DNA of 41,852 nt from Bacteroidales bacterium. Its GTDB lineage: Bacteria; Bacteroidota; Bacteroidia; Bacteroidales; UBA10428. The stretch covers positions 1 through 41,852 of the forward strand of contig JAFGGU010000057.1 of the NCBI GenBank assembly GCA_016930375.1, written 5' to 3'. Shown piece by piece: positions 1-8,169 of this stretch (positions within the stretch are counted from its first letter, which is position 1; the number at the start of each line of letters is the position of its first letter). Under the pieces are notes generated by a model, which was not told the origin of the DNA, searched no databases, and saw only the letters and a program-made list of their open reading frames with translations. The translations under genes and the position numbers were made by a program.

Positions 1-91
1 AGTGAATAGTGAATAGTGAATAGTGAATAGTGAATAGTGAATAGTGAATAGTGAATAGTGAATAGTGAATAGTGAATAGTGAATAGTTAAT
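1..91. repeat. Heptanucleotide tandem array (AGTGAAT)n
   Basis: Twelve perfect head-to-tail copies of the 7-base unit AGTGAAT fill positions 1-84, followed by one copy with a single change (AGTTAAT, 85-91). The array may extend left beyond the window. No spacers and no coding potential are seen. It is one of several unrelated short-unit arrays in this window. Confidence 0.95.
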
Positions 92-190
92 GGTTCATCG
101 CAAATTTAAAATAATCTCTTTCAACCTGCTTTGTATCAAGGATATTTTTATTGTATAAAATGATGCGAGATTTGAACAAAATGTCATGCA

Positions 191-218
191 TTGAAATGCG
201 GAATATGGTGTATTTTTG
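191..218 (+). promoter_or_regulatory. Candidate Bacteroidota-type promoter of ychF
   Basis: TTG (191-193), 17 bases, then TATTTTTG (211-218) matches the Bacteroidota sigma consensus of a -33 TTG and a -7 TAnnTTTG. It ends 25 bases before the ychF start codon. Assigned by motif and position only. Confidence 0.45.
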
Positions 219-243
219 AAGCGGACTAAACCAATCTAAAAAT

Positions 244-1341
244 ATGAGTCTTCAATGTGGAATTATCGGAATTGCCAATACCGGCAAATCCACCATTTTC
301 AACTGCATGTCCAATGTGAAAGCCGAAACTTCCAATTTTGCTTTTACATCCAACAAGTCCAATATCGGAATCATTCATGTGCCGGACCAGCGCCTGTACG
401 AGCTTGAAAAGTATCAACCCACGCAGAGGGTGGTGCCTGCAACTGTTGAGATAGTTGATATTCCGGGGCTTACCAAGGGCGCCAACCAGGGTGAAGGAGT
501 GGGCAACAAGTTCCTGGCTGATATCCGAAATACCGATGCCCTCATACATGTGCTGCGTTGCTTTGATGATGATAATCTGCCGCATATTGACGGATCGGTA
601 GATCCGGTTCGTGATATCGAAAATATTGACTTCGAGTTGCAGGTGAAAGACCTGGAAAGCGTGGAAAAGAAGCTTCAAAGGCTTGACAAGATAGGCAGGG
701 CAGGGGACAAGGATGCCAAACACGGCACCGAGGTGTTGAACAAAGTGAAGGCTAAGCTGGAATCTTTGGGAAATGTGCGTGATATGAAACTCGATTCACT
801 GGAGCATAAATACATCGATGACCTCTTTCTGCTGACAATTAAACCGGTGATGTTCGTCTGCAATGTCGACGATGCGTCAGCTGTGAAAGGAAACGCATAT
901 GTGGAAAAGGTCAGGGAGCACCTGAAAGGCAGAAATGAGGAAATTCTGATAGTTGCAGCCAAACTCGAAGCAGAGATTGCCGATTTCGACAATGAGGAGG
1001 ACAAGATGTTATTCCTGTCAGATGCAGGCCTGGATGAACCCGGCGTAAACCGCATGGTCCGCTCGGCTTACTCTATGCTGAACCTGCTTTCGTTTTTTAC
1101 GATTGGTCCGGATGAGATCAGGGCATGGACCATACACAAAGGAATGGTTGCTTCACAGGCCGCCGGCGTTATTCACAGTGATCTCGAGCGTGGTTTTATC
1201 CGGGCCGAGGTAATCAAGTACAATGATTTTATTGCCCTGAAATCTGAGCATGCCTGTAAAGAAAAAGGCAAACTGATGATTGAGGGCAGGAATTACTTGG
1301 TATGCGACGGGGATATCCTTCACATCCGGTTCAATGTATAG
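244..1341 (+). CDS. ychF: Redox-regulated ribosome-associated ATPase YchF
   Basis: Universal Obg-family P-loop NTPase of 365 residues, the normal family length. The N-terminal P-loop reads GIANTGKST and the switch II region reads DIPGLTKGANQGEGVGN. The base-recognition motif is NVDD instead of the NKxD of GTPases, as expected for this family, which prefers ATP. The C-terminal TGS domain ends with DGDILHIRFNV, the family's typical terminus. YchF binds ribosomes and is linked to stress and translation control in other bacteria; that role is carried over from the family. The downstream peptidase gene starts inside the last 8 bases, so the two are probably co-transcribed. A Bacteroidota-type promoter lies just upstream. 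Confidence 0.95.
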   Translation: MSLQCGIIGIANTGKSTIFNCMSNVKAETSNFAFTSNKSNIGIIHVPDQRLYELEKYQPTQRVVPATVEIVDIPGLTKGANQGEGVGNKFLADIRNTDALIHVLRCFDDDNLPHIDGSVDPVRDIENIDFELQVKDLESVEKKLQRLDKIGRAGDKDAKHGTEVLNKVKAKLESLGNVRDMKLDSLEHKYIDDLFLLTIKPVMFVCNVDDASAVKGNAYVEKVREHLKGRNEEILIVAAKLEAEIADFDNEEDKMLFLSDAGLDEPGVNRMVRSAYSMLNLLSFFTIGPDEIRAWTIHKGMVASQAAGVIHSDLERGFIRAEVIKYNDFIALKSEHACKEKGKLMIEGRNYLVCDGDILHIRFNV

Positions 1342-3049
1342 GTTGAAAAAGAACTTCTCACCGGTTTTGAAAAGGTTTTTACACGGGTTATGCCTGTTTT
1401 CATGTGCCTGGCTGATGACGGGTGTCATTTCTGCCCAGCAGCAGAAATCTGAAACTCAGGTTACGGCCGAACAATATCTTCATGATCGTGGCGAGGTGAT
1501 ACTTTGTTTTGTGAAAACTTCCCGGTACAGCGTGGATTATCTTACCCGGATCATTTCCATTGACAGGTTCCGCAATGATACCATAACTGCCTATGCCAAT
1601 GAAACCGGGTTCAGAGAATTTTTATCATTGCAGATCCCTTTTGAAGTGCTGCATCCACCTTCACTGAAAGCTGGCTTCGGTCCCCGTATGTTGAAATCAG
1701 GCGACTGGCGTGATCAATATCCTTCCTATACGGAATATATGGACCTGATGGAAGGATTTGAGGCGGAATACCCTGACCTATGCAGGCTTACGTATTTCGG
1801 GACGAGTGTAAACGGTCACGAATTACTCGCCCTCAAAATATCGGATAATCCCGAAATTCATGAACATGAGCCAGTCGTTTTGTATTCCTCTACCATGCAC
1901 GGTGATGAGACACTGGGATATTATCTGATGCTGCGGCTTATCGATTACTTGCTGGCGAACTATGAAACCAGTCCGGCAGTAAAACACCTTGCAGATCATA
2001 TTGAAATCTGGATCAACCCTTTGGCCAATCCTGATGGTAGTTATTTTTTATCGGACACTTCCGTGGCCGGCGCAACGCGGTTTAATGCCAATCAGGTAGA
2101 TTTGAACCGGGATTTTCCGGACATCAGGATTTATACCTTGCAGGATGTGCCCAGGGAACCGGAAACCCTCGCGATGATGGATTTAATGAATGATATCCGG
2201 TTAACGCTGGCTGCCAATTTTCATGGGGGCGCTGAGGTGGTGAACTATCCCTGGGATACCTGGTTCCGCTTTCACCCTGATGATGCCTGGTACCGGCATA
2301 TTTCCCGGGCTTATGCGGATACGGTCCATGTATATGCACCAGCCGGTTATATGACCTTTCTGGAAAACGGTATTACCAATGGCAATGCCTGGTATTCGGT
2401 GTATGGCGGCCGGCAGGATTACGTAAATTATTTCCTGAATGCCCGGGAAGTGACCATTGAACTATCGGATGAACATATGCCATCTGAAAGCAGCCTTGAA
2501 AATTATTGGAATTATAACAGGAATAGCCTGCTTCAATACATCGGTCAGGCACTGACTGGCATAACCGGGATCATTAAGGATTCCGTAACAGGAGAACCCG
2601 TATTGGCCAGGATCAGGATTGAAAATCATGACCTGGACAATTCCTGGGTGTATTCATCTGCGGAAGACGGAAGTTATTACCGTTTGATTGGCGCAGGCAA
2701 TTACATGATAAGAATAAGTTCACCGGATTATCTGATAAAAAGAATGCTGGTGAGTGTAACGGATGGAGAACTCACACAGCTCGATGTGAATCTTTCTCCT
2801 GTGATTAAAGCACTGTATCCAAATCCATTCTTGGATGAGCTGAACTTTTATTTGTCTGTACCCGGAAATGATCTGCATTTGGAATTCTTCGATCTGCTGG
2901 GCCGTAAGGTCAAAGACATTATCCAGGCTGTGGACTACAGGGGTCCACAGACCATGGATGTCAGTGATCTTTCACCCGGCATGTATGTTGTCAGAATTCA
3001 ATACGGGGAAGAGGCCTGGAAACAGGTGGTGATCAAGCAGGGGACTTAA
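1334..3049 (+). CDS. Secreted M14-family zinc carboxypeptidase with T9SS sorting domain
   Basis: Predicted exported metallocarboxypeptidase of 571 residues. The start at 1334 is chosen because it gives a clean signal peptide (about residues 1-35, ending VISAQQ); an in-frame ATG further upstream lies inside ychF. The M14 catalytic domain covers about 120-420. The zinc ligands are H189 and E192 (motif HGDE) and H297 (ANFHGGAE); LNRDF is the substrate-binding motif; E376 (VTIELSDE) is the likely general base. A carboxypeptidase-regulatory-like Ig fold follows (about 420-500). The last 75 residues form a T9SS type A sorting domain (YPNPF, then DLSPGMYVVRI). It should be secreted across the outer membrane and anchored or released. 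The ATGTATAG overlap with ychF suggests translational coupling. Confidence 0.93.
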   Translation: MYRLKKNFSPVLKRFLHGLCLFSCAWLMTGVISAQQQKSETQVTAEQYLHDRGEVILCFVKTSRYSVDYLTRIISIDRFRNDTITAYANETGFREFLSLQIPFEVLHPPSLKAGFGPRMLKSGDWRDQYPSYTEYMDLMEGFEAEYPDLCRLTYFGTSVNGHELLALKISDNPEIHEHEPVVLYSSTMHGDETLGYYLMLRLIDYLLANYETSPAVKHLADHIEIWINPLANPDGSYFLSDTSVAGATRFNANQVDLNRDFPDIRIYTLQDVPREPETLAMMDLMNDIRLTLAANFHGGAEVVNYPWDTWFRFHPDDAWYRHISRAYADTVHVYAPAGYMTFLENGITNGNAWYSVYGGRQDYVNYFLNAREVTIELSDEHMPSESSLENYWNYNRNSLLQYIGQALTGITGIIKDSVTGEPVLARIRIENHDLDNSWVYSSAEDGSYYRLIGAGNYMIRISSPDYLIKRMLVSVTDGELTQLDVNLSPVIKALYPNPFLDELNFYLSVPGNDLHLEFFDLLGRKVKDIIQAVDYRGPQTMDVSDLSPGMYVVRIQYGEEAWKQVVIKQGT

Positions 3050-3104
3050 GGGAATGAATAAATAAATTGAGTTTGTCCGAATGGTTCCCTGTCAGTTGAT
3101 TTTC

Positions 3105-3112
3105 TATATTTG
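3105..3112 (+). promoter_or_regulatory. Candidate -7 element upstream of phosphofructokinase
   Basis: TATATTTG fits the Bacteroidota -7 consensus TAnnTTTG and ends 28 bases before the ATG at 3141. No well-spaced -33 TTG is visible, so this is a partial match. It would give pfk its own transcript. Confidence 0.35.
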
Positions 3113-3140
3113 TTGCGAAATTATACCTTAATTTTTTACT

Positions 3141-4400
3141 ATGATAACGACCCTTGGTGAAGCCAGGTTTCCTTCTCCGCTGAATTATGCTGTGGATGAC
3201 CGTTTGAAAATACCTGCTTCTATAAAGGTCATGCCCGGTGATAAGCATGACAGCAACCTGTTATTCGAGATGGCGGGACCGCGGTCGCGGCTGTATTTTA
3301 ATCCACGCACCACCCGGGCTGCTATAGTTACCTGTGGCGGACTTTGCCCGGGGATGAATAATGTGATCCGTTCCCTGTTTCTGGAATTGTATTTTATTTA
3401 TGGGGTCAAAGATATTATCGGATTCCGTTACGGATACACAGGTCTGGATCCGGCCTTCGGAGATGAGCCGATTGTACTTAACCACAACCTGATCGATGAT
3501 ATTCACCGGGACGGAGGAACTTTGTTAGGCACATCCAGGGGACCGGTAAATATTCAGGCAGCTGTGGACAATCTGATCAACCTGAAGATCAATATTCTGT
3601 TTACGATTGGCGGAGACGGAACCCAGAAAGGAGGATTCGATCTTTACAAGGAAGCGCAGAAACGCAATTATCCGCTATCGGTCGTTGGTATCCCGAAAAC
3701 CATTGACAATGACGTGTCATTTGTCTCACGTACTTTCGGGTATCTCACTGCAGTTGAGGAATCCGTGCGGGTTATCAATACAGCGCATGTTGAAGCCAAG
3801 AGCGTTCAGTATGGCGTAAGTCTTGTTAAGCTGATGGGCCGCAATGCAGGGTTTATTGCAACCGGAGCCACTGTCGCCAGCCAGGATGTGAATTTCGTTC
3901 TGATCCCCGAAGTACCCTTTGTGCTCGAAGGGGAAAAGGGATTCCTGCAGGCGCTCAAGAATCGTATGATCGATCGGAAACATGCTGTTATCGTGGTCGC
4001 CGAAGGAGCCGGACAGGATCTGCTGGCGGCAGGAGAAGCCAGGTATGATGCTTCCGGAAATATTATCCTGAAGGATATCGGATTATTCCTGCGTGAACAA
4101 ATCGATAAATTCTTTAAGACTGAAAAAATTCCGGTTATCATAAGGTATTTCGATCCCAGTTATTCAATCCGGAGTTGTGCAGCTGACGCCGAAGATTCCA
4201 TACTGTGCGACCTCTATGCCCGCAATGCCGTGCATGCAGCCATGGCAGGCAAAACCGGATTGGTGATAGGATATATTCATGACAGCTTTATTCATGTGCC
4301 GGTTGATTTATTGACCCGAAAATCACGAAGAATTGACCTGAATGGCTGGGAATGGAGAGCCGCCCTTGCAGCTACCGGACAGCCGGAAGTGTTCGTTTAG
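3141..4400 (+). CDS. 6-phosphofructokinase, long ATP-type (plant/trypanosome/spirochaete-like group)
   Basis: Phosphorylates fructose 6-phosphate in glycolysis; 419 residues, longer than the roughly 320-residue E. coli PfkA. The nucleotide site is GGDGT at 157-161: glycine at the discriminating position indicates ATP, where PPi enzymes have GGDDT. The catalytic loop is PKTIDND at 185-191, with D189 as the likely base. Lysine in that loop is found in PPi enzymes and also in ATP enzymes derived from them, as in trypanosomes, plants and spirochaetes. TCGGLCPGMN at 64-73 is the first phosphate loop. The donor is therefore probably ATP, but the hybrid signature leaves some doubt. A hairpin follows between this gene and the convergent fasciclin gene. 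Confidence 0.9.
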   Translation: MITTLGEARFPSPLNYAVDDRLKIPASIKVMPGDKHDSNLLFEMAGPRSRLYFNPRTTRAAIVTCGGLCPGMNNVIRSLFLELYFIYGVKDIIGFRYGYTGLDPAFGDEPIVLNHNLIDDIHRDGGTLLGTSRGPVNIQAAVDNLINLKINILFTIGGDGTQKGGFDLYKEAQKRNYPLSVVGIPKTIDNDVSFVSRTFGYLTAVEESVRVINTAHVEAKSVQYGVSLVKLMGRNAGFIATGATVASQDVNFVLIPEVPFVLEGEKGFLQALKNRMIDRKHAVIVVAEGAGQDLLAAGEARYDASGNIILKDIGLFLREQIDKFFKTEKIPVIIRYFDPSYSIRSCAADAEDSILCDLYARNAVHAAMAGKTGLVIGYIHDSFIHVPVDLLTRKSRRIDLNGWEWRAALAATGQPEVFV

Positions 4401-4443
4401 GATTGGCTTCCATTTTCTGATCATCCGCCCTGAGAAAACAAGA

Positions 4444-4468
4444 AAACCGGACCAATTGGATCCGGTTT
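4444..4468 (-). terminator. Hairpin between convergent pfk and fasciclin genes
   Basis: Eight-base perfect stem AAACCGGA / TCCGGTTT with a 9-base loop. Read leftward, the stem is followed by a T-rich run (complement of the A-rich stretch 4431-4446), so it looks like an intrinsic terminator for the fasciclin gene. There is no T run on the + side. Confidence 0.5.
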
Positions 4469-4542
4469 CCTGAGCCTCAGTTGAGTGTAGTTTGCAACCA
4501 GGCTTTTCTTTCATTCTTATCCTGCATCCCCTGCTAATGGTT

Positions 4543-5475
4543 TTATTTTGTTGGGGGAAGCAATACTTCATCAATAACATGCACAACGCCATTGGAACCC
4601 TGAACATCTGTCAGGACAACTAAGGATGTGCCGTTAATGGTTACCGAAGCTCCCAGGTTTACTGCTATGTCACCGTTGAGAGTGGCAACATTGCCGGAAC
4701 TCAGCTCAGAGGACTCCACATTTCCGCTTACAACATGGTAAAGCAGAATTGGTACAAGCTGTTCCTTGGTCAGATCAGCAATTCCTGATACACCCAGCGC
4801 TGTAAATAGCTCTTCAAATGCAGCATTGGTGGGGGCAAACACTGTAAAGGGACCTGCTCCGCTCAATGTTTCTGCAAGTTCGGCCTTTACAACAGCCTCA
4901 ACCAGGATGCTGAACTGCGTATTGTTGATCGCAAGATTAACAACTGTAGGAGGCAGCAATACTTTGTCAATTACATGTATTACACCGTTCGTGGCAAGAA
5001 TATCAGCGGACGTGATTTCCGATGAACCGTTCAGGATCACCTCATCGGCATTTACCTGCAGGGAGATCGCGGTTTGTTCGGGACCTGCGCTCAGTGTATT
5101 TACATAACCATTTGTGAGATCTGTTGATAATACCTTGCCGCTTACCACGTGATACAGTAATATCGGCGTTATAGCTTCGGCGGAAAGATCATCCAGACTG
5201 GACACGCCAAGATCAGCAAGCAAATCAGCAAAGGCTTCGTTAGTGGGAGCAAATACAGTAAATGGTCCGGTTCCCTGTAGTGCAGAGACCAGGTTGGCTT
5301 TTGTAAGCGCAGCTACCAAAGTAGAGAAATTATTGTCGGAAGATGCGATTTCAACAATGCTCTTCATTTCTTCCACAGGTGCCTTATCGTCGTCGTTTTC
5401 ACATGATGCGAATACGAACATCCCGAGAAGCATTACTGCTGTTACGGGTTTGAAGAATTTTATAAACTTTTTCAT
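4543..5475 (-). CDS. Two-domain fasciclin (FAS1) lipoprotein
   Basis: Surface or periplasmic adhesion-type lipoprotein of 310 residues. The start at 5475 gives a lipoprotein signal (MKKFIKFFKP..., lipid cysteine C25) followed by ENDDDK, an acidic stretch like the Bacteroidota lipoprotein export signal. Two FAS1 domains follow, about residues 37-172 and 173-310. Each carries the conserved H1 motif GPFTVFAPTNEAF or GPFTVFAPTNAAF, a YHVVSG motif, and NGVIHVID or NGVVHVID near its end. FAS1 domains mediate protein or carbohydrate contacts; the partner is unknown. An extremely AT-rich 290-base region precedes the gene. Confidence 0.93.
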   Translation of the reverse strand: MKKFIKFFKPVTAVMLLGMFVFASCENDDDKAPVEEMKSIVEIASSDNNFSTLVAALTKANLVSALQGTGPFTVFAPTNEAFADLLADLGVSSLDDLSAEAITPILLYHVVSGKVLSTDLTNGYVNTLSAGPEQTAISLQVNADEVILNGSSEITSADILATNGVIHVIDKVLLPPTVVNLAINNTQFSILVEAVVKAELAETLSGAGPFTVFAPTNAAFEELFTALGVSGIADLTKEQLVPILLYHVVSGNVESSELSSGNVATLNGDIAVNLGASVTINGTSLVVLTDVQGSNGVVHVIDEVLLPPTK

Positions 5476-5767
5476 ATTTCTGGTTTTATTGATTTGATGT
5501 AGTAACAATAGAGTCATTAAAAATGTTTAATAAATAATATAAAAAAATAAACAAAAAATATTCAAATATACTTGAAATATATCTTAATTTATGTATTAAT
5601 AAATTATTATACAGTTATTTAAAGAATCATTTGTAAAATAATTTCTAAATTATGAAATGTATAATAAAAAGACATTTATTTTAAACAAAATGGGACATTT
5701 CATATACAATTGCCTGAATTGATTTTGATTTTACTATTTTTATTGCCCGATTCGAATCACCTTCCCC
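5476..5767. other. AT-rich divergent intergenic region
   Basis: This stretch separates the divergent fasciclin and YjdF-like genes. From about 5518 to 5700 it is almost wholly A and T with long A or T runs. CAAATATA at 5563-5570 reads TATATTTG on the minus strand, a -7-type element 88 bases upstream of the fasciclin start. No gene or RNA was recognised. It probably holds both divergent promoters and may be bent. Confidence 0.5.
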
Positions 5768-6379
5768 ATGAAACCACACTACCTGAAATCAGGACTACTA
5801 TTTCTTTATTTTTTGATTCTGGTTGTTTCATGCATACATCCCATTTATCCGCGGGAAATGTACCTGCAGCACTCCGCAACTATTATAGCAGGCGCATTTC
5901 TGATATATGTTACGGTTAAGAATAATCTAAGCAATAAAGCCTTTGTATTAATCTTTGTATTTATGGTCCTTCATATCATCGGGGCACGATGGATATATTC
6001 CTATACCCCTTATGACAGTTGGATAAAAAGCCTGACAGGATTCAGCATCAATGATTGCTTTGGCTGGGAGCGAAATCAGTATGACCGGTTTCTTCACCTG
6101 ATATTTGGATTCCTGTTGCTGATTCCTGCCAGTGAGATCTATCACAAATGGCTGGGTGTTCCTGCAAGGCGATCGGATCATATTGCGTTTCTGTTTATAC
6201 TTGCCGGCAGTTTGTTCTATGAAGTATTTGAATGGTTCTTAACGCTTGTGCTGTCGCCCGAACAAGCCGATTCGTATAACGGACAGCAGGGTGATTTCTG
6301 GGATGCGCAGAAGGATATGGCACTGGCCATGCTGGGAGCTCTTGTTATGATCGCAATCCGGAGGATGAAAAGAAAATGA
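5768..6379 (+). CDS. YjdF-like DUF2238 inner-membrane protein
   Basis: Integral membrane protein of 203 residues with about six hydrophobic segments. The DUF2238 signature is clear: MVLHIIGARWIYSYTPY in the middle, then NQYDRFLHLIFGFLLLIP, an acidic FYEVFEWF segment, and GDFWDAQKDMALAMLGA near the end. Conserved Arg, Asp and His residues sit within or next to membrane helices. The function of the family is not known. The protein length is normal for the family. It is divergent from the fasciclin gene and co-directional with the PafA-like gene, which appears to have its own promoter. Confidence 0.85.
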   Translation: MKPHYLKSGLLFLYFLILVVSCIHPIYPREMYLQHSATIIAGAFLIYVTVKNNLSNKAFVLIFVFMVLHIIGARWIYSYTPYDSWIKSLTGFSINDCFGWERNQYDRFLHLIFGFLLLIPASEIYHKWLGVPARRSDHIAFLFILAGSLFYEVFEWFLTLVLSPEQADSYNGQQGDFWDAQKDMALAMLGALVMIAIRRMKRK

Positions 6380-6417
6380 AGGTTTATACCGGATATATTC
6401 CTGGTTAATTACTTTTC

Positions 6418-6447
6418 TTGCCAGCGAGCAACAAAAAACTATCTTTG
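6418..6447 (+). promoter_or_regulatory. Candidate Bacteroidota-type promoter of the PafA-like gene
   Basis: TTG (6418-6420), 19 bases, then TATCTTTG (6440-6447), matching the -33/-7 consensus with good spacing. It lies 34 bases before the ATG at 6482. Confidence 0.5.
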
Positions 6448-6481
6448 CCGTTCAACGTAAATATATATTCAATTTCAACGT

Positions 6482-8140
6482 ATGAGTAACATTCCTAAAG
6501 TTCTTTCTGCCTGTGTTTCAATTTGTTTTATCGTATCAACCACCCTATATTCCCAGGATCTGAAAAAGATACCGCCTGAGAAACCCGGTATCATTGTCGG
6601 TATTGTGGTAAGTCAGATGCGTTATGATTATATCCAGCGGTTTTGGGACAAACTCGATGAAAATGGAATAAAATTATTGGTTAATCGAGGCACTTATTGC
6701 AAAAATACCAGTTTCAATTACCTGTTTTCACAACAGGGAGTCGGGCATGCCAGCATTTCAACGGGGACCACGCCAGCCGACCATGGTATTGTAGGCCGCG
6801 AGTGGTACCTGTATTTGCAGGATAAACTGGAGCAGAGCACTGATGATCCGCAGCATAAGGCGGTCGGAGGCGACGTGGATAACGGGAAATACAGTCCCAG
6901 GAACCTGATGTGCACCACTTTTTCCGATGAGTTGCGCCTTTCGAACAATTTCAGTTCCAAGGTATTTTCCATTTCGCCGGACCCGGCGCCCGGTATATTT
7001 TCTGCCGGACATACGGCAAACGGCTCCTACTGGTTCGACAAACGCACCGGCAACTGGATCACCAGCACCTATTATGCCGATTCACTGCCCAAATGGGTGG
7101 ATGAATTCAATGCCAAGCGTTTTCCTGATATTTATCTGAAAGAAATCTGGAATCCGCTGTTTCCCATTGGGAACTATACTGAAAGTCTTCCTGATAAAAA
7201 TAACTATGAAACTGGTTTTAAGGGACAGGTTACCTTTCCTTATCTGCTGGAAGAAATATCTGAGATCAGCAAGAAAAAGATCGATTACAGTCTGCTGGAT
7301 AAAACTCCTTTCGGAAACACCTATACCAAAGACTTCGCCGCAACCCTGATTGTCAATGAGCAATTGGGCAAGGATGACATTACCGATGTGCTGATGATTT
7401 GTTTCACTGCCATGGAAAACATCGGCAATCTCTTTGGTCCCAATTCAGTGGAAATTGAAGATGCATTCCTCAGGCTTGATAAGGAAATAGCGCATTTTCT
7501 GGCATTCCTGGATGGACAGGTGGGTAAGGAAAAAGCCCTGGTTTTTCTGACATCTGATCATGGTGTAGCGCAAATACCTTCGTATTTGAGCGATAACAAG
7601 ATCCCTGCAGGTTATTTTAACCGGAACGGAGCGCTTTCCCTGTTATTGAGCGCGCTCAACAATACCTACGGCAAAGGTGAATGGATAAGGGCTTATCATG
7701 CCCAGCAGATCTATCTCAACCATACCCTCATTGAGGATTCGAAGATTTCGCTTACCCAGATGCAGGACTATATTGCCCAGTTTATGCTGCAATTTTCGGG
7801 AGTTGCCAATACGGTAACATCGCATACCCTGCAGACTGCCAACTTCACCGAAGGCGTATACAGGAAGATACAAAACAGCTTTAACCAAAAAAGGTCAGGG
7901 GACGTAATCATCAACCTGAAGGCCGGATGGGTGGAAAAGAGCGATGTGTCCACCGGAGGCACGTCCTCGTATTCTTACGATTCGCGCATTCCTTTGATAT
8001 GGTATGGCTGGAAAGTAGGCCGGGGTACTATTACCCGCCAGGTTGATATCGTTGATATCGCGCCTACCATTTCAACCTTTTTAAATATTACCTTTCCCAA
8101 TTCATGCACGGGCAAACCGGTTTTTGAATTGGTTCAGTAA
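6482..8140 (+). CDS. PafA-like alkaline phosphatase superfamily protein, probably inactive
   Basis: Exported protein of 552 residues with a signal peptide ending near residue 24 (TLYSQ). It clearly belongs to the PafA alkaline phosphatase/phosphodiesterase group: QMRYDYIQRFWDKL, GHASISTGTTPADHGIVG, FGPNSVEIEDAFLRLDKE, TSDHG and IPLIWYGWK. Key residues are nevertheless missing compared with PafA as I recall it. The first zinc ligand Asp is S44 (VVSQM), the nucleophile Thr is Q85 (QQGVGH), the conserved Asn after HGI is R106, the Lys-x-Arg pair is absent near residues 165-172, the D-x3-H zinc pair is E312 and N316, and the late His is gone. Only D359-H360 remain. It may be a ligand-binding or scaffold pseudoenzyme. 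The reading frame is intact, so it is not a pseudogene. Confidence 0.85.
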   Translation: MSNIPKVLSACVSICFIVSTTLYSQDLKKIPPEKPGIIVGIVVSQMRYDYIQRFWDKLDENGIKLLVNRGTYCKNTSFNYLFSQQGVGHASISTGTTPADHGIVGREWYLYLQDKLEQSTDDPQHKAVGGDVDNGKYSPRNLMCTTFSDELRLSNNFSSKVFSISPDPAPGIFSAGHTANGSYWFDKRTGNWITSTYYADSLPKWVDEFNAKRFPDIYLKEIWNPLFPIGNYTESLPDKNNYETGFKGQVTFPYLLEEISEISKKKIDYSLLDKTPFGNTYTKDFAATLIVNEQLGKDDITDVLMICFTAMENIGNLFGPNSVEIEDAFLRLDKEIAHFLAFLDGQVGKEKALVFLTSDHGVAQIPSYLSDNKIPAGYFNRNGALSLLLSALNNTYGKGEWIRAYHAQQIYLNHTLIEDSKISLTQMQDYIAQFMLQFSGVANTVTSHTLQTANFTEGVYRKIQNSFNQKRSGDVIINLKAGWVEKSDVSTGGTSSYSYDSRIPLIWYGWKVGRGTITRQVDIVDIAPTISTFLNITFPNSCTGKPVFELVQ

Positions 8141-8142
8141 TA

Positions 8143-8169
8143 GCATTTGCACATTTGCACATTTGCACA
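8143..8169. repeat. Octanucleotide direct repeat (ACATTTGC)3
   Basis: Three tandem copies of an 8-base unit (first copy GCATTTGC) fill the gap between the convergent PafA-like and DUF5686 genes. They end where the DUF5686 stop codon begins at 8170-8172. No hairpin terminator is seen here. Confidence 0.85.

Noticed and set aside
1..91. CRISPR array
   Set aside because: Units are contiguous 7-base repeats without spacers; no cas genes in the window.
1280..1333. Earlier start for the M14 carboxypeptidase
   Set aside because: It lies inside ychF and puts an unrelated 18 residues before the signal peptide.
5740..5765. tRNA T-arm-like GATTCGAATCAC
   Set aside because: No acceptor, D-arm or anticodon stem can be drawn around it.
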